NCBI GenBank assembly: GCA_013350335.1
Contig: CM023541.1
Location: forward strand, 36,696,739-36,760,738
DNA from: Chimonanthus salicifolius
Lineage: Eukaryota > Streptophyta > Magnoliopsida > Laurales > Calycanthaceae
Reading direction: 5' to 3'
DNA length: 64,000 nucleotides
The notes beneath the pieces were generated by a model. It had not been told where the DNA came from and ran no database searches. It worked only from the letters and a program-made list of their open reading frames with translations. The position numbers and the translations under genes are program-made. Below, in pieces: positions 23,431 to 36,200 of the stretch (position 1 is the stretch's first letter; the number at the start of each line of letters is the position of its first letter).

Positions 23431-23619
23431 TCTGTGCCTCAGGTCTAGGGCTGCAACTTGACCCTCATGACTTGACCCGAGAAATCATGCGGGTCAGGTT
23501 GAGAATTTTGGGTCAGAGGGTCAGGTCAAGTTGGGTTCCATAAATATTAACTCGAGTCGGATCGAGCTTCAAGAAACCCGACCCGACCCTGCCCGAATTG
23601 CAGCCCTACTCTGTGCCTC
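23431..23619. mobile_element. MITE rich in GGGTC/GACCC with 10-bp target duplication
   Basis: tctgtgcctc flanks the element at 23431-23440 and 23610-23619. Inside, the ends are inverted: tagggctgcaacttgac at 23446 and aattgcagccctac up to 23609. The body repeats the phrases cgggtcaggtt and gacccgaccctg. A second, longer copy without its left end sits inside the LINE at about 37,393-37,726. A 9-11-bp duplication points to a Mutator-like mover, while the TAGGGCTGCAA ends are also seen in hAT MITEs, so the superfamily is left open. Confidence 0.82.
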
Positions 23620-24419
23620 TCGTTATATCAGCCTGAAAAGTAAGGGGTTGTAATTGAGGTACTTTTCAATTTTATTAAAAAACACTTATTGTACTTTTAA
23701 TAATTCAATTGGTCATGTGTGCAAAAGAAAAACGTCAATTTTTCATTTAAAATTTAATAACATCAAGTTGTGTTGCTGGTAGTGAAAGATTCAAAGATCT
23801 ATCCAATCAAGTTATAGACCATCCAATTACGTAGGGTATCAGCATCCAAACACTTTTTTTTTTTCTTAATTGCCAAAAACGTTCCACAAAGTATTGAGTT
23901 ATGATAACTATATTATACAATTGTCCTTTCTAAGCAATGTGTGACTTTTTATCACACAAAATTTTGCTATCCTATTTACAATTTTCCCACTTTGCTCTCA
24001 TCTAATTAGTTATATCTAAATTAGATTCTCTTTAAAATTCTACTATAAATATCAAGTATCTAAACTTGTCGCAGTAAGATGCTGTGTCATTTTAAACTTT
24101 TATCAGATAGTTCTTTTGATCTTCTATTCTACTAAAAGTTACATTTCATATTCTATTTTAGTTCGATTAGTTAAGCCAAGGTTCCAACTTTATATTGAGT
24201 TGTTGATTTGTTTCACGAAGTAACATTATATCATATGCAAACAATATACACCATGACATTTCGTCCTAAATTCCTAATGTGATGTTATTTATGATTAACA
24301 CACATAGTTAAATTCTCATTCTAACTAGGAACTCTACATATTTTTGCAAACATTTTTGACATTGGTGGTTGCACCTTATTACATATCATAAATATATTCA
24401 TTAAGAATACATTTCTTTC

Positions 24420-24732
24420 TTAATGCTTCTCATATCTGTGGGTCCCATGGATGATTGGACAAGTTTGTGGTGATTTGGATGATTAGAGTTTGAGGATTTT
24501 GCCCCACTAGATGATCAAGGTGGATTATAAAAAGATAGTGTGGGTTTGGTTCAAAAGGATTCTGGGTTCAAACTCCAGTGGATGATTCTCTCATTATTGT
24601 TTCCGTCGACGTTTATTTTATTAGTTCTTTCTACCTGTGTAACTCTTTGATTTCTCTATTTTTTTTTTAATTTGCACCTCTGGTGCCTTATTTATTAATA
24701 TATGTATATGGACCATTTCAAAAAATAAAAAC
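24420..24732 (+). mobile_element. Possible SINE/LINE-derived insertion
   Basis: ctgggttcaaactccagtgg near 24,565 fits a tRNA B-box (GGTTCAAACTCC). About 100 bp downstream a T-rich stretch leads to atttattaatatatgtatat and a tail caaaaaataaaaac at about 24,718, which looks like a LINE-type 3' end. Boundaries and target duplication are not clear. Confidence 0.35.
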
Positions 24733-25514
24733 AACTACAACCTACAATTGCATTCATTCAATTGGTCACAGGCTATGGCATGCACAAAAGGAAGTGAAAG
24801 AAGACTACTAAAGAAGATTAGACGCAAAGTGGCCTAAGCCAACTCCATTCATCCAATCAAAAGTAGTACAAAATGTCTGCTGAATTAAAACATCCCTTAA
24901 CCCTTGGCACCCTTGCAAAGTACAAACCAAAATATAGTCTCACAGCTCTCAAAACGAATTTCTTTTTTCAAGCTTCACCATTTTCCTTTATACATAAAGG
25001 CTCTTCGTGAGGAAAAACTAGAGAGCCCGAGGAACTTGTTCCTTGTGACCTAATTAACAACATGGCTGTTGTTAGTCGCAGCGAATTAAACGAGGTGATA
25101 ACTTATGCATGGAATGTCTTTCAAAAGAAACAGAAAGGGCCCCACATACTTAAATCCCTTAATATGTCCCAGAAATTTTAGGGGATCTCAGGACCAGCTC
25201 TGCTTATATGGACCTCAAGGGATTAATCTAATGCCCTGTGTTTGTTACATGCTTTGTACAGGAGAGCCATCAATACGTTTGGTGTTTTGATAGACTCCCA
25301 AAGGATTCAGATGCCCATGGTAGCCTCCCCCCAAACCCAAAATATGTGACTTTCTTTTTCTGTGATGGGGTCAGAAACCAGTGCTTCAGGAACCTGAACC
25401 TTCAGGGATAGTCAAGTAATCGTTCTTCAATGGAGCCCACCGTTAACAAGTACTTGGTCCTTCGTATCTGTCAAGAATGTGCCCCCATAGAGAGTGAATA
25501 CTTTAGCCTTTCCT

Positions 25515-25663
25515 CTTTTTTTTTAGATTAACGTGTGAAAAATTCAGACACTGTCTTACTAAAACCTTTACAGATGAGCCCACTACCCTTAAAGCACATC
25601 AAAATTAGACCATGAGGACTCGAACCCACCACCTCCCTTTTAGCCATAACCAAAGATGTGAGG
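25515..25663 (-). mobile_element. tRNA-like SINE, minus orientation
   Basis: Read on the minus strand: gggaggtggtgggttcgagt (B-box GGTTCGAGTCC), then a body with gatgtgctttaagggtagtg and ggctcatctgtaaaggtttt, ending cacacgttaatct plus an A run at 25515-25524. The same body and end occur at 63,884-64,000 and in truncated form at 54,108-54,198 and 55,487-55,530. This defines a small SINE family in the window. Confidence 0.72.
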
Positions 25664-27181
25664 AGAAAAGAAAGAAGATGGATTTAAAATCATAAATTGG
25701 ATGAAGAAGGAAGTGAGATTATTTGAAAACCTTATATGGAAGAGAAATAGTCTTTGCTTCGTCCCGTTTATAGGCCAACACAGGGAATTAGATTAATCCC
25801 TTGAGGTTCTCTTCGTCGAGGCAAGACCTGTCAATTTTCTAAGGTGGGATGATAGATTCTTTATACCCTCTTGTCTAGGCTTCCTCCAAAATTCTCTCTT
25901 CACCTCTCGTACAATTGGTTTACTTGATGATAGATTTATAACACAATTATAGATACCCTATTTTCAAACTTGATCAACAAATAAAAATATTTACAGTTGT
26001 TATTGCTTTCTTAAGTTAGGTAAAGGTCCACATACTTTTCAATTTGTTAAATTCAAACGTGACAATCTATAAAAATAATGTTTTTTATAAAGTTTTGAGA
26101 TATTATTTGGAAACTCTATTGTGGCAAGCAATTTGATTTCAATACGAAAAGCCCTTCCAACAAACAACTAAAAAGGGAAATTTAGATTAAAAAAAAAAAA
26201 AGAATTGATAACAGCCAGTGCAAAGTTCTGCCTTTTTATTAAAGATGAAAGAAGAAACCATTTTAGTAGATAAAGTATGCGATGTTCTAAGTTTTAAATG
26301 TGTAGCGAAACGGGTATTTCAGTCCATGAGCAGAATTCCTAGGCCATAACATCAGACCATTTTTGGCCCATGTTTTTTCCCTCAAATTACAAACAGTTAA
26401 AAACAAAAATTTGGTGAAATGTCGGCAAAATTTGTCAGATAGTTGTGCCCATTTCAACCAAACTTATGCCTACTTCGATTTTATCAAACTTATGATGAAA
26501 TTTAATATTTACCTTCACCATTTCAGTTGGGATCCAAGCCAAAAACATTAGACAAATTTTAAGAATTCATACTATAATTTTAACTGGGACAATGCTCGTG
26601 GATATCTTTTATTACCAGATAATGAAGCTTACCTCTCTGGCCTCCTGCACAAAATACCTGCTCGTGTCCATTGACAATGCCCATAGTAGGCCTCAGACAA
26701 GTCAGATACCTTTAATCTAGATCATTTCTCTATCAAAAACATGCAGAAAACACTAAATTGATTGCCTTGAGACTGCATTCTAGGAAGAAGCAAGAAGCAA
26801 ATTGAACAAAATGTATGCCAATCACCATGGAATCATATAAAATGATGACAAATAGAACCCATGACCTGCAACCATTATGGATCTTTTCAAGTTGCTGATG
26901 GATCCAGCAGTATTTGTGCATACAATATGCAATTCCATGTCTGTGTCTCCCTGCCTTGAAGACAGACAGACAAGAACAAAGAGAACCTTCTCTCCCTTCG
27001 ATAGTAGTTACCCGAGTGTTAAATGGAATGCAATTACTGAGGGACATGAATCAACTCCTGTCATATTTATTATATAATGATGCATAATTTATATAAATTC
27101 CAATCTTATACTAAAATTCAAGAACATGTCTCCCCGTTTTATAATAATAGTAAGTTGAATCCTTGAAATTCAATGAAGAAG
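25664..27181. other. 3' flank of the kinase-like gene, nothing else recognised
   Basis: The UTR and polyadenylation region of the minus-strand gene should begin here, but no certain signal can be chosen among many AT-rich stretches. The frames at 26363-27077 have no recognisable domain. Confidence 0.4.
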
Positions 27182-27229
27182 TCACCAATGGGATGTTGCA
27201 AAGCGGTCACCTCGAAGCACAGCCACAAC
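27182..27229 (-). CDS. Kinase-like gene exon 9 (48-nt last exon)
   Basis: Acceptor tttgatgcgttttcag, then codons for VVAVLRGDRFATSHW and TGA at 27184-27182. Relatives end the kinase fold with an EVLAVVRGD-type sequence, so SE|VVAVLRGD across the junction is a good match. Short but phase-correct. Confidence 0.85.
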   Translation of the reverse strand, partial: VVAVLRGDRFATSHW

Positions 27230-30200
27230 CTGAAAACGCATCAAACAGGAAGAGTTTTGAGGTTGGTAGAGAAATTACTGGAAGGGAAATGGGCATACAA
27301 CGCCCCATTATCCAAAAGAAAGAACATGGAAAAGGTTACAAGTAACTTTCCTCTGTTAAAAAAAAAAGACATTTTTAAAGGTTTTAATCATCGAAGTCAT
27401 TTACCCAACTCAACGGAGGTCTGCTATCATAGATATATTTGGCAAATTGTTTTCCATGGACCAACTGCATAAATGACACCTTTATCACAAACCTAAAACA
27501 TTTATAATTGCAAAAATAAGAGCTTACCAACTATTTTTTTATTTTTTCAAGATAAAACTAGTATTCAGATTTAACTTAAATGCTTTTGCAGAAAATATTT
27601 GACATTTGTGATTTCCTTTTTAGATTCATTAAATGTATTCTTTCAAGCAAGTCATTATTATCTTTGTAGATTGCTTTTATCCACCCAGTTTTCTTTCAAA
27701 GTTTCATATTACCTTCTAAAAAAGAAGGCTTCTAATAACAAGATAGTCTTCTTTACAGCAAATTTTCGTTGTTTCTTACAACAAAAGTATAGAAATTATT
27801 GATTACAAATATATAAGCACATTACAACGACGCACAGTTTAAGTGTTTATTATTTATTTTTTTACGACGAAGAACCATAAGACCTCCACCTCTTTCTGAG
27901 TATCAGGGCATTAGGTAAAACTTCAGATGCACACAGCCCCCGCAAGCCATGTGCATCAAATATCTTCAAGTTGAGCTTTGCCACGCAATATATTGCATTG
28001 ATGAAAGAGAACATATGTACTTAATGAATTTTATTCATCCAGAGAAAAACCAGATACCATAGCATTTTATGATCAATATCTTTCAGACGATGGCGCTTTT
28101 CCCCTACAATCAAGATATTTATTTTTTTATGACCACGGTGTCCAAACTTCTTAGAGCATCTGACTAATCTTCCTCCTACAATAAAAAATCACATACTACC
28201 TTGACAAGGAATAAGGAATAATCTGGTATAATGCACTCAAGTTCCAAAAATGGGAATGGCCATATGACAAGAAAATAACAGACTTACCTCACTGGCAGTA
28301 GGTCGATGCCCAGAATCATTCTTTACACATAACAAAGCAGCAGATGACATAAAATGAACCTCCTTAGAATCACAAGAATATGTCAACCTCTGATCTATCA
28401 CTTGGCTTAGAGACCCTGTATCTATAAAGTGCGATACCTGCAGAAATTCACATGTTTCAGCAATTACAAGATTATTTCAAAAATTCTACTAGAACTCATG
28501 TATGAGTACAGTGAAGATATGGAAATTATAGGTCTAACAAAATTTAATTTTTGGCTTTGCATGGCAAAAATACAGTGGCATTTCAATCCAGTGCAAAGAA
28601 GTTTGGTGATCCTCTAAGCACAAGGAATTACAGGAGTTTGATCGTTGTTTCCATTTAACAACTCATTCATGTGTGTAAAATTATGATGAGCCAAGTTAAC
28701 CTAGTCAAAAAGTCAAGACACAATCATTTTGATTAAATAAGATATTCTTATTATATGCAAAATTAAAAATTAAAATAAAAGAATAAGAAGAAAAAAATAG
28801 CAGAAGATGTAGTCAGGAAAAAACTAAATAGAGTAAACAAAAAATGAAAAAGTAAAAAGGAGGAAAAAAGGGAAAACAGAAAAAAAAAAAATCAAAGAAA
28901 AGGAGGATCCTGAGAAGGAGCTTCGGCTTTTCTACTCAGGAAAGAGTAATTTAAAGAGATGAGGCCTTGAACTGAAAGACATGTTAAGGAGAATATTCTA
29001 GAGGGTGAACAGAAAGAATGACAATGTTGAGTGAAGATTGTATTGCCAAATGGTAAAAGTGACTATCAAGTGGGATTAAAACAAAATCAATGAAAAAGAA
29101 ACGTTGGCACTATCATGGGTGAGATGACATAAGACGTATATTGGAGAAAAATATAATACTGAAGAAGTTAAAGGATTAGTGACAATAAAAAGATGGGTAA
29201 GAGAGAAATGTCGATAAGACATGATTTGATAAAAGAATGTTGCACAGAAGCCATCCTCAAACTTTGAAATGCCTCTTGTTCTTGCAAAATCTAATACATT
29301 ATCATTATAAAAACACTAATACATACTTTAAGAAGAAAGGAGGACAAAATAGACATTACACAATACTTGAGTCATTCAACTGCAGTAATAACCCTTTTTT
29401 TAAAGGAAGTTGCAAATATACTTATTTTCAAAATATCTTCAAAACATTTTGATCATATTGAAGGCTTTCAATGTTTGATGTATCATTGGGCCCCTCGCTC
29501 GGCAAATTCAGAGATTGATGAGTTGGCTCGTCATGATCTTACTTCATCATTGGAGATTGTGAATGATTTGGTGTAATCTTAAGGGATTCTTTCATAATAT
29601 TTGCCTTTGTCTGGGTTGCAGGCCTCTAGTTGATGTTTTTTTTTTCTTGATTAATGAAGTTACTTCAAAAAAAATCTGATTCTGGAATACATTATCAATA
29701 ATCTGTAACTAATCCCCAAGTTACAGAACTCATGTCAAATTATATCCCAATCTCCTAGAACCCGATGCAACAATGCAATGGCATTTGATGGTCAATTCCA
29801 CCACACTCACCAAGATTATTTAATCTTTGACCCTAAAAGTCACTTTACATGCTCGGGTTTAGGATAACCCAATTAAAACATGTCCGAGTTCTTTGATCAT
29901 GATGACTGACCACAAGCAAAGATCCTAGAAGATACATCTGATGCAACTTATGCCTCATTGTGTGCGAGGACAGAAACCTTGCACCAATGGTGGAAATGAA
30001 GCAACAGTATATTGTTCAAACGATCGAATAATCCACTTCACATAAGATAATTCGTACTTTACCAAGTAACTTACCTTGGGGCTATGAAATTTTAAATTCT
30101 TGGAGAACCTAGAGTCTATTTTAGTGATTGGATTCTTTAATCCCAAAAGGCACCACAATTTCTCATAAAGTAGTATTTACACCTAGCCCATTAACAATTC

Positions 30201-33200
30201 AAATAAAAAGCAATAATGAGCTGAATCCTCATTGAATTTCTATGTTATAGATTCCATAATTTAGAATGGCCTAATGCCTCTTAAGAAAATTTCACTTTAT
30301 TACTTTTCATGAAAACTTTCACAGTAACAAGTGCACATCTAGATGACAGTCATCAAATCATCATCATATAAACCTAAGTTGGAAAATTTTCCTTCTGTTA
30401 AAAAGAGAACTTGTATTCCCATAATCAAGCTTCTATTGTTATCAATAGATATGATTTAAATGCAAGGAAAATAAGCCATCCATTGATAATTACAATGTAA
30501 ACATAGTTGGTGATGCATTTATCTTATGCACTAGTCCAAGTCCTGTGGATCATTATTGTGATATTTGATATATCAGGTATTGCAACAAAATGATAGTATG
30601 ATTAATGTATAACATTGTACCTTAAGATTGAAGGTTTAGGCCTTTTAGAGGACTATGGTTACATTGATAATGAATGTCAAAAAGTAATGGGAGAATAAAT
30701 ATCAATTTTTTTGAACCTCAGAATTCTAAAGAACTCCAATATATATATTCCAATGCAGAGTTCTATGAATGAAGTCTTCTAAAGAGAAATTGATTTAAGC
30801 TCACGCCTACATATGCACTGTTAGACTTAGGCCCCAAGACACCTTGGTGGTGCAGGATGCCTGCAAAATGTGAAAATAAACAAGTCTAAACAGCAAGCAG
30901 CTTGGGTTTTATGGAGGTTTAGATCAAGGATTAGGGCATAAAGGAGATCAGAAACTAAAGACAGATTAGGGACTATTTACTGGTCTATATAGACTGGTTA
31001 TGAGTAAAATTAAAGTCCACAATGGGCCTGAGAATGGGAAAGTAGGACCGGATGGTAGGAGTGTTGTAAAATGTTTTAGCAATTTCACATTTTACATGTG
31101 CATTTGACCTTTAGATACCATTGATTGCAACCGATCTTCCTTTTCTTTTTTGCTTGCCTTGATTGGCTCTTTGTATTTTATATATTTGTGTATCCTCTTT
31201 TGATTAAACACAAGAAGTACAACACAGAGAAATTATCTCTCTTTTTTATCTTCTCTTCAATTTTTTTGCCTTCATTTTTCTCATTTTCTTTGTAATATGA
31301 TTTCAATCGTCGTTTTTTGGGGATTTCTATATTGCCTATGGCCTTTGGTGTGCTTCTCTCCTCTTCAATCTTCTCCCTTCATGGTTGAATTTCCCCAACA
31401 CGGATTCACAATTTTTTTTTCAGACTGCAACAAACCCAAGGCGACAATTCCAAGAACATTTTTATTTTCACCTTCGGTTCGTATAAATACTGCTCATTGG
31501 CCTTCGAAATTATCACCACCCTATTCGTTTTTGGCCTCTCCTTCCATCCATTGGTGGGCTTTAGGGTTTGGTGCAGTCTAGGGTCCCTTATCTCCATTCT
31601 CGTTTTCGCATCAAGGGATGCCAGGAAAAGTATTTTTACCTTTTTAGGCTTTCGAACTTCGGATCTGCTACAAGGGGTCTTCTTTCACCTTCGAACCAAC
31701 ACTGTTGAAGTCACCCAGGGCCTAATTTTTTACTTACCACTCCAACAGCATAGGATAAATCTAGCTTAGTAATTGAGAGATAAATAAGTTTACCCACTAT
31801 TTTTTGATAAAATGTGGAATCATCTAGTGGAATTCCATCTGAAGGAGAAAGCTTAGTATTGACATCAAGAGGAGTGTCAGTTGGCTTGCATCTAGAATAT
31901 CATGCATCCTGTAAGAAATCAAGCATATTTTCTCTAAGAAAGAGAGCATTTTAGAAGAACGAGAAACCTCAATTTCGAGAAAATAACGGAGTGACCCCAG
32001 ATCTTTAATATCAAAGGAGTGTCATAAATAGTCTTTGAATGCAGTAATAAATGGAGCATCATTCCCAGTAAGAACAATATCATCAATATAAATAAGAAGA
32101 AGCATCGTAATAGAGTCGGCATGGTAGATAAACACAGAACGATTTGCCTGACAGCCAGAAAACCCATATTGCAATAAGGCATTGATGAATTTGTCAAACC
32201 ATGCCCATAGAGACTGCTTGAGATCATAGATAGCTTTCTTGAGTTTGCAGACCAACCCTATGTTCCATGAACGCATAAAGCATATTGAAGTTGATTGTCA
32301 GTTTCTTCGCCATCATGTTTTCGCAAGTCAGATTCTCACTCCTTATTTGCAATCCAAGGATCAACTTGCAGATATGCTCAACATGGCCATCTTTCAATCA
32401 CAACTTGATAATGTCTTAAGCAAGCTACGCTTAATCAATATCTTCGTACCAGCTTGAGGGGGAATGTTGTAAATGTTGTAGTAATTTCACATTTTACATG
32501 TGCATTTGACCTTTAAATATTATTGATTGTAACCGATCTTTTCTTTTTCCTTTTTTCTTGCCTTGGTTGGTTCTCTTTATTCTATATATACATGTATTTT
32601 CTTTTGATTAAACACAAGAAATACAACACAGAGAATATATCTCTCTCTTTTCTTCCCTTCTCTTCCATTATTTTCTTCATTTTTCTCATTTTCCTTGTAA
32701 CAAGGAGGATAGTGTTCCTAGGAGTCAGCACCTACGCTTTCTTTGGAGTTATCACCAAGGGCTAGAAGGAGTCAACACCTTCTGTTGAGGCTAGAATCAT
32801 CACTAGCCAAAAAGAGATCAAAGCTTCAATTCAATTTCATTTCCAACTATCCAAAGTTGGAGTACAAGTCATGTATTTATAACTGAAATACATACATTTA
32901 TTTGGACTAATTAAAAGAAAAAGATTAAACGCAGCATAATTCAAATTTGATTTCAAACTAAAACTAATTAAGACCACCTAATTGCAACATAATTTGAAAT
33001 TTGAATTCACAATTTATTGCATGATATTTGTATTCAAATTTCAATACAGAAAATTCTCCAAAGCCAATTGTGGTGGTTCCTAAGGCTGGTGTGCAAGGTC
33101 TACACAGACTTAGACCTCCTTCAGTAAACTTTAGAGCCTTTTGTGTCTGCATCACTTGGCCTTTGATTGCACGTTGCAATTTGATTACATGGATTACACA

Positions 33201-36200
33201 AATCCTATCCTATAGCATTCCCTGATGATTTGTTTTTTAACATCCTTTCATAAATTTGTTAAGCCACCATAAGGGCAATACAATAGGACATCTATTGTAA
33301 CTCAAATCACTAATTCATTTCTTAGTTTACTATCTACAAAAACAATCATAAATTTGTTAAGCCTACCATAAGGGCAATACAATAGGACATCTGCTGTATT
33401 TTGTTCTCAAATCACTAATTCATTTCTTAGTTTACTATCTACAAAAGCGTTGCTTTTGGGTGATCTTTTTAACAATCCAAGTAATGGCTATGCGTACAAT
33501 AAAGTTTATTTTGGTAGCAGCAACAGTAAAAGGAGGACCAAAATGGAACTATGTTGATACAACTATTGCATACCACAAACTTATGATTGTTTTTTGTTGT
33601 TATTACTAGTATTTGGCTATATTCAATTTTATGTAAATTGTAATGTATTTTTGGTTATATTGTCTAGACAAAACAGCACTACGATCATTTTCAAGTATGG
33701 ATGTTGTACCATATGGATCATGTTATTTCTCTTAAAATAACAGTTATAGTAGTAAATGTATTTGTATTTGGCTTCAATTCATAATTATGTACAAAGTTCC
33801 AACTTACATAGGTCTTAGTTGTGGGAATTCTAGTCTTAGTTTGGGTCCAATGATCATTTTGTTTATGTGCTTGAAATTTCACTGATGCCAAATTTAAAAT
33901 TGAAATAAAAGTAATAGTTTTCAAAATTATAGAATACCAATCCTTTTTCACTCTTCAAAATTGTATGTGGAACACAATTACTTCATTGCAGCCATGAGCT
34001 CACCTGGTCCACCAACATTTGACCACCATCAATACTGAGGGCTTTTTGTCCAGTTATGAGTTCCAAAAGCAACACCCCAAAAGCATATACGTCAAGAGAA
34101 AGGCGCTCATCTTCCGGCGTAGTTGCATATCTTTCAATCATCAGAAGCACAGGGAGCGTAAGCAACACAAAAATCGCACATCTAGCTTACAATAACATCC
34201 AACAATCAGTGTGGGTCTGTTAGGATCAAGAGGAAGTAAGGAACCATTGTTTTCCTCCATTTGGAAATTTACAATTGTGGGCAAAGTTGAGTCTCAGACA
34301 GAGGACTTTTCCCCTGTTTCAGGAGAAAAGTTTAGTCTCACACAATGGCATGAGAAATCACTATTCTCCTAGAGAGAATTCCAATCTTTTTCAAAGACAC
34401 AACGGAATATGCTAGGATTTTCTCCCAAACCAAACCCATATTAAGTGATTTATTCTCCACCATATAAAGCTTTCTAATAAGATTCTTATGGACTTTGCAT
34501 ATATATAAATATTTTTATGGAACATTTTTGCACATAAAAAAATTGAGTGTAAAGAATTGAGAAAATTCTTACTTGCTGAGTCGTTCAAATGATGAAGTCG
34601 TATCACTTTCACTGTCATCATCAAGCCACTTAGCAGAACCAAAGTTGGCAACCTTAAACATTAAATAATTGTCTGTTGTCATAATTGGGTCTTAAGCTCA
34701 AGTGCTATGATGCCCAGATACTTGTAAAAAAATTGGGATATTAGCGAAATATGTATTTAGTACTTGTAATGATTACAGATACTCAATGGGTGATACTAAC
34801 ATAATGACAAACTCCACTATTAACTGTCCTATACTTGCCATTTACTTAGCTTCCAACCACTTTCTTATCATATTAGAGTACCACTTAGCCCCTAACAACT
34901 TTCTCATGGTATTGAGTAGAATATGGACTCCATGCATCCATATCTTTGTCCTACATTTCCAAAAATATGAAAGAGCAAATCCTAATAGTAGTATTAAAAT
35001 AGTAGTATTAACAGCTGTATCTGAGCATCACAGCTAAAGTTTAGTTGCACTATGGAAGAATGGTTCTAAACTTACAAGTGGAGAGAAGTTATGAGATAAA
35101 GCAATATGAATGGAGGAGACATCTAAGCGAACAACAGGTCCATCTAGGCACTCCTCTTGAAGGTAGCGAAGGCAGCTAGCAACTCCCAATGCAATATCCC
35201 ACCTTACTTTCCATGATAACTTCTTAGCAAGCTCATCACCTATACCCCATGTACCCACAGTTTCAGCACCAAAGAAACTAGCAGTATAAATTATATAGCA
35301 GAATGGCATAGGGGATACCATTTTCAAAAGAGCACTACATATTTATGAAAGCCACAAAGCTAGTGCCAGTGTGAAAGTAACAATTGAGATATGTGTTATG
35401 AATGGAGGCACTCGCATGGGCTAATAACTCCATTATGTAATATTGTGTTAATAGATTTTTCTGGTAAAAGTTTGATTATCACCAACAAGATAACACATAA
35501 GATCCCTTCTTTCATTTCTTTCTCAAACCTTGTTCAAATTTTCTCATCTGACAAAGTGACTTATGGTGATATTTCCGTGGTGATTGAGGCTGTTTCAGTT
35601 TTGTTCCATTAAAATACAAGAAAATTTTCAGAAATGGATTTTTGTCTTTGAGTTAATTAGATCATTGAAAGTTTATCCCTCATATCTTTTAATACTAAAG
35701 TTCTACAAAAACTATCTTCATTAACCGTTTCATAAAAATAAAAATCAAATCATTTGAAGATAACTAACCTAGTCTAACTAATTAGACTATAATTTGGTCC
35801 AATCCACCTTGAGGGGATCCTTTGGCCCAACTACCTTTCGAGGCCTCTTTACCCAACTACGAGTAAGTTCAATGAATAAATCAAGAATGGCTTGCCATGG
35901 CTTTCATAAAGGAAAAAAATCACCTTGATTTGATAATTATAGCTATTGTTTGCATGTGTCCATAATAGACGACTAGACTCCATCCTTACATTTCAAATTC
36001 TCACACTCAATTCAATGGTTACAAACTTACAATCATCAAATCAAATTCAAATTTAAGCCATATGTGATATATGAAAAAAAATTCACCTGAGCGATTGTCA
36101 TCCATGAGAAACAATTTGCTCTAGGCCTCATGTGGGGCCCACTAGGGTCTGAATTAACACCCATCTGCCCCTCGTGAATTGTATCCATCTTGAACCCATT

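Larger units (their letters stand above)
31062..32702 (+). mobile_element. Internally deleted copia element with an inverted pol segment and perfect target duplication
   Basis: LTRs at 31062-31297 and 32465-32702 (both tgttgtaaa... to gtaa[c/t]a). The 5-bp target duplication aggag is at 31057-31061 and 32703-32707. A polypurine tract, ttgagggggaa, directly precedes the right LTR. Between them are a leader (31298-about 31755), an RT segment on the minus strand (about 31755-32255) and the RNase H C-terminus on the plus strand (about 32253-32457). Gag, protease, integrase and most of RT are missing. It lies in kinase-like intron 7, antisense to the gene. Confidence 0.93.
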
